A stretch of DNA of 64,000 nucleotides from Hyaloscypha bicolor E (GCF_002865645.1 NW_020194667.1:186001-250000); one strand, 5' to 3'; counted from the first letter of the stretch, positions 1 to 12,567 are shown. Numbers and translations: made by a program. The notes: generated by a model not told the origin, from the sequence alone.

Positions 1-838
1 ATTACTTGTTTACTACTTGCCTGTCTATTATAGTTATATGGCAAATGAGACCAAGCTTCTTATATATACGGATAACTCTAGTAATTAAAGCTATATAACC
101 ATAATCCTTAAGATCCTTAAGTATTTCCTTATCTATATTTCCCAGATAATACAGGATTATAATCTATATATAAAGGAAAGGTATATCTACTATTTGAGTA
201 TATATTTGGATATTCCATTCTTATAGTCGCTATTGGACCGTATATAGATTAACTGAGATTCTATATAAATCTTTTAATTTATTTATAATTTCTTCTTAAT
301 TAATATTTATACGAGTCTATTTAGTAATAGCTTTATAATATAGTAATAGATTTATTAAAAGTCATAGTATTATTTTAATGAAATCTACTAAGTTATTTTA
401 ATAGGGGTTAAGTTCAGGGCATGCTTTACTATCGTAATATACTTTTTAGTAATATAAGCACTAAAAAACTCAAGTAATATTACCCCTATATGATTTTATT
501 AATTAATTACTAAAAAAAAGTAATTAGCCGGCTTCTCAGTTATTTTAACAGTTTAATTTTCTTATTTCTAATCTCGGGAATATTAAGGAAGTCATTAGAC
601 CCTGTTAATAGCATTATTCTAGAAGGGCTTATAGCCTATAGTCACCTGACTACAGTAATTTGCAATAAATACTTAATTTTATATTATACTACCCGGCCCA
701 ATTTTGGTACGATTTCATACGGTAGTATGGGCTCTCACTTCGTTAATTAGACAAGCAAGCAGCCTTACTATTGTTGCATTATCCAAGCCGAAAGTCACGT
801 ATGGGTACTATACCCCTAATTAGGAATTCTGCCTTGGG
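1..838. other. AT-rich block without genes
   Basis: No open frame of useful length is seen. TpA is abundant and the block resembles the RIP-mutated blocks elsewhere in the window. It ends in a poly-G tract at about 841-855. I recognise no element here; it may be the edge of a larger degenerate repeat that starts outside the window. Confidence 0.6.
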
Positions 839-862
839 GAGGAGGGGGGGGGGGGCGCCAGT

Positions 863-917
863 GCGAAAATCAGAAAATCAGAAAATCACTTTTCGCTTCT
901 CGGATTTGTCCGCTAGC
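863..917 (+). repeat. dispersed repeat, copy 1 (GAAAATCA-type run)
   Basis: A run of three GAAAATCA-type units is followed by CACTTTTCGCTTCTCGG. About 50 bases match, in reverse orientation and with only a few differences, a segment at about 50925-50982. In both places the repeat lies at the border of AT-rich DNA, so it is probably the end of a dispersed element. No coding content. Confidence 0.7.
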
Positions 918-1158
918 TAGCTGTGGGCCTCAGTAGGCTCGGTCATACTCTTATCCGGTCCCTCATTTTATCCCGCCAAAATTTTGCGAGGCGACCCCGC
1001 CATACATTCCAGTTCAGAGGAAAATGCACCACATCTAAAGGTACAACAACGCGCCCGGCGTTGCTTTTGCAATTTCAACCTTGCCCTTATGTTTGCAGTG
1101 CCATATTAATTCACTCGCTCACCAGTCTACTCGCATTGTTCCAACATAACCCGGAACA

Positions 1159-4100
1159 ATGGAGTACCTTACCCTACCAGGAGAATCCTGCTACACGCAA
1201 GCAGAAACAGAAAAGCTTAAGAAGGCGATTCTGGCACGAGGTGGTCCGAAAGTACTGAATTTACAGGGCTGCTGGGTACATTATGTCCATTTAGGACAGC
1301 GCGATTCGGTAGGGTTCCTTTCAGAACATGAAATAGCGCCGTGCTGATGGCATATACCATAAACAGGCTGTCCAAGAGAAAATCAAGCAGCTCCTTCCAG
1401 ATACGACCTCTAGCCCAGACATACTCGGAACTGCGAACACCGCACGAAGCCAAATTTACTATGTCACACCACGAAATATCTCTCCTTGGAGTTCCAAAGC
1501 TACCAGCATTGCCCACGTCTGTGGAATTAAGAACCAAGTCCGACGCATCGAGCGAGGCCGTGCGATATCGATTGAATTTGAAGAACCTTTCCAAGGCGGA
1601 AACGAGATATTGTTCAGAGACGCGTTATACGACAGGATGACCGAGAACTTCGGCACAGACGAGCCGAGTCCAGGAAGGATGTTCATTGAGGGACAGCCAT
1701 ATCCCTTGGAACTCATAGACTTGTTCGCGGAAGGGTCTACACCCCTGGAAATATTGAAGGCATACAACACAAAACGAGGTCTGGCACTCGACGAGAACGA
1801 GATGGAATACCTCGTCCAGGCTTACAAGAATCTCGGCAGACAGCCACATGATATTGAGCTTTTTATGTTTGCACAAGTCAATTCCGAGCATTGCAGACAC
1901 AAGCAGTTCAACGCCGATTGGAATATCGACGGCATTGATATGGGCAAGGGCAAGAGTCTTTTCGACATGATCCGGAATACGCATAGAGAAAATCCCCAGT
2001 TTACGGTTTCTGCATATTCTGACAATGCCGCCGTATTAGAAGGAGAAATGGCTAGCTTCTGGGCCCCAGACTACTCAACGGGCAGCTGGAGACAGACGAA
2101 GGAAAAGGTTCATTTCCTGGCCAAGGTCGAGACGCACAACCACCCAACTGCAATCTCTCCATTCCCCGGAGCAGCTACCGGATCCGGTGGTGAAATCAGA
2201 GATGAGGGTGCGGTGGGGAGAGGGTCAACTCCGAAGGCCGGGCTCTGTGGATTCTGGGTTTCGGATCTTTTATTACCAGACCACTCTGAGTCTCACCCGT
2301 GGGAGATAGATATTGGAAAGCCAGCACACTACGCAAGCAGTCTAGATATTATGCTTGAAGCGCCCATCGGAAGTGCTAGGTTTAACAACGAGTTTGGTCG
2401 TCCTTGTTTGACTGGATGTTTCCGAACTCTGTTGGCTGATGTCGACGCGGGAAGTGGTGGCCACGAGTTCCGGGGTTATCACAAACCTGTCATGATTGCC
2501 GGAGGTGTGGGCACGGTTCGACCCGAGCATGCGCTCAAGAGCGGAAGAGATGTCAAAGAAGGAGCCCATGTTATTGTTCTAGGAGGTCCTGCAATGCTGA
2601 TTGGACTTGGTGGCGGAGCTGCGTCAAGTAATGCATCAGGCGAGGGCTCTGTTGAGCTTGACTTTGACAGTGTGCAGAGAGGCAACCCTGAAATGCAACG
2701 ACGAGCACAGATGGTCATCAACGCCTGTGTGGCTCTTGGCGAGAACAACCCAATCGCTTTCATTCATGATGTAGGTGCAGGAGGGCTGTCAAATGCCTTG
2801 CCCGAGCTCGTCAAGGACGCCGGGTTTGGTGGGAAGTTCGAGCTCAGACAAGTCGAGAACGCGGACCCGAGCATGAGTCCTTTGCAAATTTGGTGTTGTG
2901 AAGCGCAGGAAAGATACGTGATGCTCGTCAACAAGGAGGGTCTCAGTAGGTTTGTCAGCATCGCAAGTAAGTTCTTTCTCTGCATTCGAAGGAGGTACCA
3001 ATTTTGCTAAATGTTACTAGACCGAGAGCGGTGCGGTTTCTCAGATGTCGGAACTGCCGTTCCCAAAGACGAGAGCGGAGTTGCTAGACTTGTCTTAACG
3101 GACAGAGAGTCGGTCGAATATCCTCGGCCCATCGATTTGCCGATGTCCGTATTGTTTCCGGAGGGCAAAAAGCTGAGAAACAGTGTGAAGTCGAGGAAAT
3201 TAAAACTTAAACCGTTTGATCCGGAAAAGGCTCTCGTCGAAAGCTATCCCAAGAAAACAGAAGACGAATCACTGAAGCAGGCTGTTAAACGGGTCTTCGC
3301 GTTGCCCGCAGTGGGTTCAAAATCCTTCCTCATCACCATTGGAGACCGCACTGTTGGAGGTATGACAGTTAGGGATCAGATGGTTGGCCCATGGCAGACT
3401 CCAGTTGCAGATGGTAAGGATATTTCTATGCCAAAACTCTGTTTTCTTGTTTGAGAGCTCAGAGCCAGTCAGTAATCATATACTAATTTGGTGATAAGCC
3501 GCTGTCACAATAACGGCGCTAAACATAGGAGATAAAATCAAGACTGGAGAGGCTATGAGCATGGGTGAAAAGCCTACACTAGCTCTTATTTCACCTGCGG
3601 CGTCAGCTAGAATGGCAGTAGCTGAGAGTTTGATGAACTTGGCCGCCGCACACGTCCTTGGGGACCTCCCCCGTGTTCGATTATCAGCCAACTGGATGGC
3701 GTCGATCAAAAGCGAAGGGGAGGGTGCCGCTTTGTATGAAGCAGTCCACGCTATAGGCATGGAGTTGTGTCCCCAACTTGGTATCAGTATACCTGTTGGA
3801 AAAGATTCAACCTCAATGAAGGCTTCGTGGAAGGACCAGCAAAGTGGAGAGGCTCAGAGTGTTACAGCTCCTATGACAGTTGTAATTTCAGCATTTGCTC
3901 CGGTTGCCAATGTTCGGAACACTTGGACACCTGCTCTTCGAAGACTTGAAGATGTTGGGGAAACTATATTGATGTATGTGGATCTTGCTGAAGGCAAGCA
4001 AGCATTAGGAGGCTCTGCACTTGCACAAGCATTCGGACAGCTTGGAAACGAAGCACCAGATGTTCGAGATTCGGACCGCATCATTGACTACTATGACGCC

Positions 4101-5438
4101 ATTGTCCAACTCCACGAGTCTAGAATTGTTCTGGCTTATCACGATATTTCAGATGGTGGAATGCTTACAACAATCGCTGAAATGATGTTCGCCGGTCGTT
4201 GCGGTGCAGAGATCATGATTGATTCTGTTGCGAAGAGCTCCTCACTACCCCATATTCTCGCGGCCCTGTTCAACGAAGAACTGGGCGGAATCTTCCAAGT
4301 TCGGAAGTCGGATGAAATCAACTTCAACCGGTGTTTTGCGACCTGCGGTCCACCCAAAGGGTTGATCAAGAAGATTGGTCGAATACCCGCAGTATCGAAG
4401 CAAGAGCTCGCCATTCGCTATGGACAGAAGGAAATTTTGCGTATGGGGCGCTCTGAGATGCAACAGCACTGGTCACGGACGTCCTACCAAATGCAGAGTA
4501 TTCGAGACAATATCGAGTGCGCCGAAGAGGAATACGAAAGCATCAAAGATGACCGTAATCCCGGACTGCACTATAAGCTAACGTTTAACCCGAAGGATAC
4601 AATTCTCCCATTTGCATCATCCATCACATCTGTCTTCGCCAAGGCACCTCGTGTGGCGATCCTCAGGGAACAGGGTGTCAACGGTTACGCCGAAATGGCA
4701 TTTGCCTTCAAGGCAGCAGGCTTCGATGCCATTGATGTCCACATGACTGACATTATTGGAGGCCGCACTCTCGAAGACTTCGTCGGCATTGCCGCTTGCG
4801 GCGGTTTCTCATACGGTGACGTCCTCGGCGCCGGCCAAGGCTGGGCCAAATCTATCCTCATGCACGAAGAGAATGCCCGTCCTACGTTCCAGAACTTCTT
4901 CGCTCGCAAAGACACCTTCGCCCTAGGCGTCTGCAATGGCTGCCAGATGCTCACTCGAATTGCGGAACTCATCCCTGGCACAAACTACTGGCCTCTCTTC
5001 CTCGAGAATAAGAGCGAGCAATTTGAAGCAAGAGTCTCGATGGTCAAGATCGAGGATAACAATAAGCATCCTTCCGTTTTCTTGCACGGAATGCATGGCT
5101 CCTCGCTCCCTATCGCTGTCTCGCACGGCGAAGGTCGAGCAAGCTTCAAACATACTCAGGACCTCGAGGCTATGAATGAGCATAACTTGATTCCCATCCG
5201 ATACACTGATAATCACGACAAGGTGACGGAAAAGTATCCGTTCAACCCGAACGGTAGTCCAGAGGGGATTGCGGCCGTCAGGAGTCTCGATGGGAGGGTG
5301 CTCGCTATGATGCCGCATCCCGAGCGAACCATCATGGCGGATGTTGGGAGCTATGTTCCAAAGGAGAAGGCAGATCAGTGGGGTGAGTTTGGGCCGTGGG
5401 TCAGGATGTTTAGAAGTGCAAGACGGTGGGTTGGATGA
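1159..5438 (+). CDS. ADE6: phosphoribosylformylglycinamidine (FGAM) synthase
   Basis: Catalyses the fourth step of de novo purine synthesis: FGAR plus glutamine and ATP to FGAM, in the cytosol. Proposed exons are 1159-1308, 1367-2966, 3021-3413 and 3499-5438; the frame is kept and the product is 1360 residues, the usual size of eukaryotic FGAM synthases. Visible motifs in order are ISPWSSKATSIAHVCG, FAQVNSEHCRHKQF, VETHNHPTAISPFPGAATG, GSGGEIRDEGAVGRG, GPAMLIGLGGGAASS, FIHDVGAGGLSNALPELV, GISIPVGKDS, and a C-terminal class I glutamine amidotransferase with GVCNGCQM (catalytic Cys) and MMPHPER (His/Glu). Introns 2 and 3 have clear GT-AG ends. The first intron (58 nt) is less certain: read through, the stretch 1309-1366 resembles family coding sequence in three different frames, so a damaged N-terminus is the alternative. 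The start fits the family (MEYLTLPG). Confidence 0.95.
1309..1366 (+). other. uncertain first intron of FGAM synthase
   Basis: GTAGGG donor, CTGATGG possible branch site and AAACAG acceptor join two phase-0 exons. Without splicing, the frame meets stops in all readings. Fragments such as EHEIA, VLMAY and HKQAVQ appear in different frames, which would also fit old indels. RNA reads would decide. Confidence 0.55.
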
Positions 5439-6737
5439 GAGATTCTTCGGATTAGGGATGGATTTTCGGGTGGGCTTTTTGCTAAATGATGGTGTTTAGA
5501 GTCTACTTGCATTTAAAGAAGGAATGAAATATTAGATTAACAGGTTGAGGCCTTTTACTACTGGTTGTGACGGTGCCTGGATCTTTCTGCTTGGCTAGTA
5601 TTCAAGCTAGTTCCAATATCAATTATCTGGATGCCCTGAATGTCAGAAATCGGACTTGGGATCAATCTTGTTTAGAAGATGGGGAGGGTGTCAAGAGCAA
5701 GTAGCGACCATGAGATGAAATCGGGTTTTGAGTTCAAAAATTTACGGGCAAAACGTTCATTTATGATAATATAACTACTTTGAGTGCACAGACCTGGAAT
5801 ACATGTTGTAAGTTGTTTCATTCTTCTATAAGTTCTGGGTCAATGAGAGTTTTCTGAAGTTGAGAGTGAATCTCGAGACTAGGATTGTTGCGTATCCCTT
5901 TGATGTAAGTCTTACCAGATGTGATGGTACACTGAGATCCTCTTCAATCTGGAACTGGCTCTTCTCCATATTGAAGCAAAAAGCTTGGCTGATACCTCAC
6001 TCTAGGATGCGCGCTACTATTCATGTCTGAGGATTGAACTGTCAACTCCCTCAGCCTCGCCAAGTGCCACTTGCAGGTATCTTCCAATAGCTCATATCGC
6101 GATTTCGCGGTGCTATTTGAACTTTCTCACATGGCAGTTCAACGCTCCGGAAGAAGTGCTTTGCTCTTTGGTTTGGCTTTTGAATTCCCAGACGTTTGTC
6201 GGGATTTTAGGACTACAATAGACTCTCCAAATGAAAGAGCTGGAATACCGTAGTGGACGAGGAATCGGCGGAAAAGATTAAAAAGATGCTTCTTGCAAAA
6301 TAGGTGTGGGGTACCTGGGCTCGATCCTTCTCTAAGGCACTAAAATTGCAGTGCTTTCGTTTATCGGCCTTACTTTGTTCCCCATCGAGTACACCCCTTT
6401 TCTTAAGCGAGGTTTGGTTTTGCCAAGACCAGACAGCTACGGCCAGGGCCAATAGGTTCAGTGTCTTTAGATGTACCCCCAATAGACTCCCAAGCTCCGA
6501 GTTTCAGCCAGAGCCCCTTTTATCGCATAGTATAAGGCAACAACAAGCTGCGGCCAGCATGACGGTTCGTGGTCACGTGGACAACCCATTCTGCAGCAGA
6601 GCCTTAAGTATTCCGTAGCACGGCAGCCGGTTTCGGAGGCACTTGGAAAGCTGGACCCCAATGCCCGAACTCAGACCTTCATTGAAGTGCTCCATCGCGC
6701 TCTTAAACAAAGGGCTCACCTGCATGGAACCCTGAAA
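5439..6737. other. intergenic region, no gene recognised
   Basis: This region between FGAM synthase and the GNAT gene has normal base composition. Short open frames exist on both strands but none shows a domain, codon bias or splice structure that I can support. It presumably holds the FGAM synthase 3' end and the GNAT promoter. Confidence 0.5.
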
Positions 6738-7301
6738 ATGGCCTCCTCCATATCCCTCAAACATCACCACCAAACATGGTCACGAGACAGCTACCTCATT
6801 TCCACCGACCCATCCCTAATTCCAATCGCCAAACTCAACACATTTTTCGCATCCAAGGATGTCTATTGGGCAACCCCTTTACCGGAAGAGGTCATGCAAC
6901 GGATGCTGCAAAGTTCGCTCTGCTTCGGCTTATTCTCCACCGAACCAGGAACACCCACTCATTCCCACTCTCATGAGGCAGAATCGACAGATAATTTCCT
7001 AGGCCTCGCACGCTGCGTTACCGATTTCACGACCTTCGTCTACTTGACTGATGTCTACATCGATCCTGCATATCAAGGAAAGGGATTAGGGACTTGGTTG
7101 ATGGAGTGCGTCCAAGAGGTTATTGAGTCAATGCCGAACTTGAGACGGAGTATGCTGTTGGCAGGTGATTGGAAAAGAGCGGTCCCTTTCTACGAAAGGA
7201 TTCTAGGGATGGAACTTCTTGAAAGCAAGAAGGGAGAGGATGGGAGTGGGCAAGGATTGGCGGTGTTGATGAGGAAGGGGAAAGGAAATCGTGATCCTTA
7301 G
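6738..7301 (+). CDS. GNAT-family N-acetyltransferase
   Basis: Single-exon gene of 187 residues, starting MASSISLKHHHQTW. The acetyl-CoA binding core is visible as YLTDVYIDPAYQGKGLGTWL (motif A, with Q-G-K-G-L-G), followed by an amphipathic stretch and AVPFYERILGMEL near the C-terminus, the usual end of motif B. Preceding strands LGLARCVTDF fit motifs D/C. An in-frame ATG 51 nt upstream exists, but the second Met gives the more usual start. The family transfers acetyl groups from acetyl-CoA to amines; the substrate cannot be told. The gene ends about 110 bases before the convergent GH20 gene, so they share a short terminator region. Confidence 0.88.
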   Translation: MASSISLKHHHQTWSRDSYLISTDPSLIPIAKLNTFFASKDVYWATPLPEEVMQRMLQSSLCFGLFSTEPGTPTHSHSHEAESTDNFLGLARCVTDFTTFVYLTDVYIDPAYQGKGLGTWLMECVQEVIESMPNLRRSMLLAGDWKRAVPFYERILGMELLESKKGEDGSGQGLAVLMRKGKGNRDP

Positions 7302-7410
7302 GAGGGATTCCCTCTTTGTTATCTATTCACACCAGAAAGTAGCTATCAGAACTCAAACAGCTCGACAAATGAGCCCTCGAAATTCACGTTTCCGTTCGCC
7401 TTTCGTATCG

Positions 7411-9709
7411 TCATTCATACGGCGCGACGCCAATAACCAACTTCTTTACAAATTCAACATACTTCGCATCCGCTCCATCTACCAATGTGACCTTCTTCAT
7501 CTCTCCCTGAAAATTATCTCCACCAATAACCGCCACAGGCGCTTCAATAGCCATCGGATTATTCCAAATAAAGCTATTCGAGTAATCTCCAATCGTAGCC
7601 GTGAACTCAAGTACTCTTTCCTCACTCGTGGTAGAAGGCGTGACGGAGAGATATGTTGCGTTGTCAATGCGATTAGACTAACGTGCGTCCAGACGTGGAG
7701 AGGGAGAGTGTAGTTGAGAACATATGCATTCCCGCCTGTAATGAGCATCACATTACTGATGCTCCCGTTTCCTGTAAGGAGGGAGGATGCGGAGCCTGAG
7801 AAGAGAGTGCCGGGTACTGAAGAAGTTGGTCTGACGGAGAATGCGAGTGTGTAATTCCTCCCTTTCGACGTCAAAGGAGTAGTGACCGAGCATCCCATTC
7901 TCAACGTGAGAACCGAGTCTGCCACACTGCAATCTCGCTTGATTGTGCCATCGCACCCATTTCCAGACTTATCGTAAACTGTCCCTGTGCTCGAGAAATC
8001 GTAAGACAAGATTGTGTTGGTTCTCGAATCAATTCTCCGGTCGAGATGCTGTCCTGGAATCGCGGCATGTAGAGTCTCAAAGATGGAGAAATATTCGTGC
8101 ATGAGAAGGTCACCTCCCCATTGTTTGTCACCGAGTGCTGGAAGACCTTCACGTAGAGCATAATAAGCCTCAATAACTGAGGTACTATTTGGACCAAAAT
8201 CGTTCCACAGTGCTGGCATCTGGCCGAGAACATATGGGCTATCATGTGGTGGATTGTTGCTTGCGTTGGATTTGTCGAAGATATACGGTGCTGTGGGACC
8301 GCCATCTGGTGCGCCATGGAAGATAAGGCTTATGTTGAGTTTTTGAGGATAGCTGCCTGACCATTTGGCGACAATGTAGAATTGGTCGTCGGTATTGAGA
8401 ACGTGGTAGCCGTTTTTCATGAAGTCGAAGTAGGGGTTTGCCTCGAAGTATTCCCAGTGCTGGATTGAGACATTGTGATTGATATTCATCTCATTGACGA
8501 TTTTTGAGGGTGGAAAGGTTCCCCAAATGCGAACTTTTTTGTCAAAGTTTTGGCCAATATAGGTATGCATGGTATTGACGTAGAGATTGTAGTCGGCTAT
8601 TTCTGAGCTTGAGTATTCGTCTGCACCAAGATGAACGGTCTTCGAATGGAACCAAGGCAGAAGAGTACCCCAAATAGTTTCCATAGTTGGGATGGTCCCT
8701 GGATGGGATATGTTCAGCAGCGTGAAGTCCGTATCAAGAGCCAGTTCGGGTTTCCACTGGTTGATGACAAGAGCATGCCCAGGTGCTTCGATCTCAGGTA
8801 TGATAGTGACACCTCTACTTGCACATGATTGCTGGATATCCTCAAAATCGGATTGAGAGTATGATTCATTTGCGCGCTTGTTGAGATCTTCAACGGCAGG
8901 GTCTGGCGAGTTGAGTCGAAACGCAGAATAGAAGTCCAACTTTTCTTCATATGTGAGGGCTGGGTTCAGACCAGGGCTATCGCTGAGGTGAAGGTGGAAG
9001 GTGTTCTGCTTGAAAAATGACAAATATGAACACATTTCAATCAAGAACTCTGGTGGGTAATAATGTCGCCCCACATCGAGCTGTAGGAAGGGTCAGCATT
9101 TAGATCCGCCAAACGGGGAAACACTTACAAAAGTTCCCCGAACCCCCCATCCAGATGCATCAATCGCACTTCCCGAGCTCAATTGCATGCCATTACTCAA
9201 TACACCTTGCTGTAAAATCGAGCGCGTTCCCCAGAATGCACCCAGCGGGCTTGCCCCCGTGATCACAATTCCATCCTCCGTAATATTGATAGAATACCCT
9301 TCCGAAGTTGGTCTTCCGGCAGCATCCAAGTAATGACTTGAATTCCCAATCGTCATGAAAATTGAATTCGGCAAAGCAGCTTCGCCGGCCCTCGCCGGGA
9401 CTTTCAGATCGAGGGAGGAGAAGAGGTCATCGCTGAAGGTAGAGGCAAAGCTCCTCAACGAGGGAGGAATGAGCGTTTCTCCTTCAGTATCAACGGTGTT
9501 CTGGTACTTTGTATCCACTATGATGTATTTCAATTGCCTGAGGGAGAAAGTTTCTTTCGGGTCTGATTCAACGAAGGGTACTGTGGGAATTCCAAGCCAT
9601 CTCGCAGCTGTATTCCGTCAGACAAGGATTTTGTTCTGGCGAAGGTAGACTCACATGTTCCCAGAGGGAAGAAGAGACTCACCGCTGTGATAGCGAATGC
9701 GATTCTCAT
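7411..9709 (-). CDS. secreted GH20 beta-hexosaminidase-like protein with C-terminal domain, one-base frameshift
   Basis: Exons are 9709-9655, 9607-9129 and 9080-7411 (introns 47 and 48 nt). A signal peptide MRIAFAITAVSLFFPLGT is followed by a GH20b-type N-terminal domain (SEGYSINITEDGIVITG, then LGAFWGTRSILQ). The catalytic barrel follows, with LDVGRHYYPPEFL, FHLHLSDSPG, IIPEIEAPGHA and VHLGADEYSS (the Asp-Glu pair of GH20). A C-terminal beta-rich, LamG-like domain begins near SYDFSSTGTVYDKSGNG. At about 7669-7672 the frame breaks: the upstream frame reads on to a stop at 7497 in nonsense sequence, while a neighbouring frame carries a plausible domain end (SVTPSTTSEERVLEFTATIG onwards) to a stop at 7411. 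One missing base explains this. Expected role: removal of terminal N-acetylhexosamine outside the cell. The frameshift may be real or a sequencing error. Confidence 0.88.
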
Positions 9710-9739
9710 GATTGAATGTCCCCCGGCTAAATCATACAA

Positions 9740-10960
9740 CGCGAGGATCTCGGCTTGACAGTCTCAAGTTATATCATGAAAACTTATAGCCCTACGAACA
9801 GCCGTCATCTCGTCCAAGACTCGGATCAAAGTCCGAAAGTTAATTTAATTATTCTGAAGATACCAGTACCCAGCAAAGTAACGTTGCTGTTATCGCTGAT
9901 CCGCACTGGGCGATGATCAATAAAAGTGGGGAAGTAGGGGAGAAACTAAAACGACCCCTCCCCCCCGGGTATCGATTAGGGGTGTCGATTATGGCAGGGG
10001 TATTAACGACTTGTAATTAGCTACCTAAGCTCTTTAAAAATCTTAAGTTAGATTTTAGACTATAAAATGTGAAATTATTAACTTCTTTAATTTAAAGAGC
10101 TATTACTAATCCAAATTTTATAAAAGGTTTATATTTAAATAGTCCTTAATTAGTACTATGGAGAAAGAAAAACAAGTATTAAATTATATACAAGGATTTT
10201 CCACCATTGTAAAAGCAGTGCCAGACTCCCCAGCAACTTGTCCAATAGCAATACCAGCAATACCAGTAGCAGATGCAAGCGAAAAAAGGTAGTAAAGGAG
10301 GTTAACAGGGAAGCGGCGAATTGCGGTATTTCTGAGGCAAATTATCGGAGTTAGCTATTTCTTTGTATGATTATAATATGGATTAGGACAATTATGTACT
10401 TATCCTGCATATTTAGTATGGGTTGAGGCATCAATTATATATTAATATTGCATGTATAGAGTTGGAGGAAACGCTTTTACTAATACCTAACATTGCTCAC
10501 TGGGAGAGTGGCATTTACAGTGTCCGGATATGTGAGAATTATGAGAACTCGCAGTCGAAATTGAATAATTAAAATCAAAGCAATACTATTAAGAATGAAG
10601 GCAGGTGTACGAATACTGTGGTAGTTGAACACAACTTTTTTTTCTTTGGTCCCACGGTCGGTTAGTAAGCTCGCCGCTTCTACTCAGGCGCTAATCACCC
10701 TCGGCTCACCCCCTCCTTACCCGAACTCGCCTGAGAAATTTGAGCAGTATAAAGGGGATAAAGAGGCATATCGTAGCTTTAAGGACGGAGGTAAATAAGT
10801 TGTATTGGCCTAATGAGCTACAGTAGTGCCAGCGTAGCAGACATCCAAGTGCCAAGACCACGTGACACACGTGACCCCGCCACAGTAGCCCTTGAACAGT
10901 ATCTATTACTCACTCACGCATTTGATCTCTAATCAGGCTGGATATAGACTAGGGCCCTAT
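9740..10960. other. gene-poor stretch with relic fragments
   Basis: Contains a C-rich run (9955-9970), an AT-rich part (10010-10190) and a 44-codon ORF at 10159-10293 with no recognised domain. At about 10672-10794 a frame reads SPEKFEQYKGDKEAYRSFKD, loosely like the start of a retrotransposon Gag, then meets stops. I see no intact gene. The GH20 promoter should lie in the first few hundred bases. Confidence 0.5.
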
Positions 10961-10967
10961 CATATCA

Positions 10968-11239
10968 TTTTTGTTAAGTTTTGGCGATAATCTCCGGGAG
11001 ATCCAAACAGGCTCTTACGGAAAACGAGTCGATGAGATTGCACAGAAGAAATTCCTGTTCAAGACAGAAGAAGGATTGGACTTTGGCACACTAAATACTC
11101 TTGACGACAAAGTAAGTAAGGAAAATGATACGTTCGAAGACTATATCTAGCTAATGTGTTCTAGCATCTTCGAAATGTTGTGGGTTGTCGCATTAATCCA
11201 GAGAGCATCGTCAGTTGGAACGTAGCCCAAAGATTTTGA
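10968..11239 (+). pseudogene. two-exon gene fragment of unknown family
   Basis: Two coding-like pieces, 10968-11111 and 11165-11239, join in phase 0 across a 53-nt intron with GTAAGT donor and TTCTAG acceptor. They read from GDNLREIQTGSYGKRVDE, through a lysine-rich middle, to GCRINPESIVSWNVAQRF and a stop. The clean splice signals and normal composition suggest the 3' end of a former gene. No start codon or upstream exon is visible. I do not recognise the family. Confidence 0.5.
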
Positions 11240-11893
11240 GATTCGCTTTCCCCTAAGTTTAAGAGATGGAATTACTGACGAGCGCCTCCCGCTGACCCTG
11301 GTCTAGAATTTAGTCTCTTTTGAGATTCCCATACTGTATTAAAGCCTGGCAGGCAATGTATATATTTCTTAGAGCATGAGGCTGAGGAATTTTGAGCGGG
11401 ATTTCACAGGGTTGTTACTATTATATAGTAAGTACTCTACGACTTGTCTATTCTCTCTCTTACTTTAAACAAACTTGATATAATCATAGTTGTATCTATT
11501 AAAGTTTGTTTAGGACTTCGAAAGGATTCGGAATAGTCAAGAATATACAGATCAGCACAGAGACCGTCCTTCTTTTAAAAGAACTTAGAAAGGATATTTA
11601 TGACACTAGATAATTGTATTCTAGCTAGAGAAAGAATGAATTACTCTTTGATCTGGACAGGGTCCTTTCAGTAATGCCTTCCAGGTTCTTTCACTTCTTT
11701 ATATACATCACTTGATTCCTTGAGTTCCTTCAATATAATGCCATTGTCTACCGTTGACTAAGACACCAGATTTCGTTGCTTCAAGGGGGTAGTTGCGCTG
11801 CCAATTCCTTGACTCCTTTTTCGAATGGTCAAGCCTAGGATTTTACAAAGCGTTCGGCCGTGATCCAAGTCGTGAATTTTTCTTCCTGATTAG

Positions 11894-12216
11894 AACAAAA
11901 GCGGAGGGAAAGGCACAGGCCCTTGTGGTTCAGCTATTGAGCAGTGGGTCGCGGATATTTACAGTGGCTCACACCTCCAATCGTTACATGTAAAGCCTGC
12001 AGCAAACGGCTTACTGGAAATCCTTCTTGATCGTGTGGAACAAGTAGGCATCGAACCAATCGAGGTTGATATGAAGGATGGTGGACTGTAAGCTTGGGTC
12101 GTATCGTTCTTATTACAAGCGCCAATGATAGCTACAGGGCTACGCTAGTAGGCCGACTCTGCTTCACAGCCGTGCAAGGCAAAGCAATCACGTTTGGATT
12201 TGCGGCACGGGAATAA
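11894..12216 (+). pseudogene. frameshifted gene fragment of unknown family
   Basis: A frame from about 11894 reads GSAIEQWVADIYSGSHLQSL through LLEILLDRVEQVGIEPIEVD and stops near 12091. A neighbouring frame then continues as VSLGRIVLITSANDSYRATL to a stop at 12216. One indel near 12085 would join them. This looks like a decayed gene end. It may belong with the fragment at 10968-11239, about 650 bases upstream on the same strand. No family recognised. Confidence 0.4.
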
Positions 12217-12567
12217 CTTACACAATGAGTCGTTAAGTAGTAGATCAGCAATACATTCATTTAATTCAAGTTAAGTTAAGAATTTTGATTTTGTGCATTG
12301 AGGTCTGAATTAGGCGCAGGACAATACCAAGATGCAGCGCTCCGTTCGCTGTGGTTCCGAGGTCAAGAATGGGTTACTCAATGATCCGTAAATGGGCGCG
12401 GCGCGATCGTCGTACTTCAGTCTACCATTCGACCACCGAATTTATAATAGACTTCCTCCATAGTATGTCACACGTTACTTTAAGCTCACTGCTAACTTTA
12501 CTAAAGCATTATATCTTTACGAGATAATGCAGTCCAGTAATGAAGATTGAATTCCAGAATATCTCTC

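Noticed and set aside
6300..6345. Box B-like GGGCTCGATCC
   Set aside because: No box A upstream and no acceptor stem; chance match.
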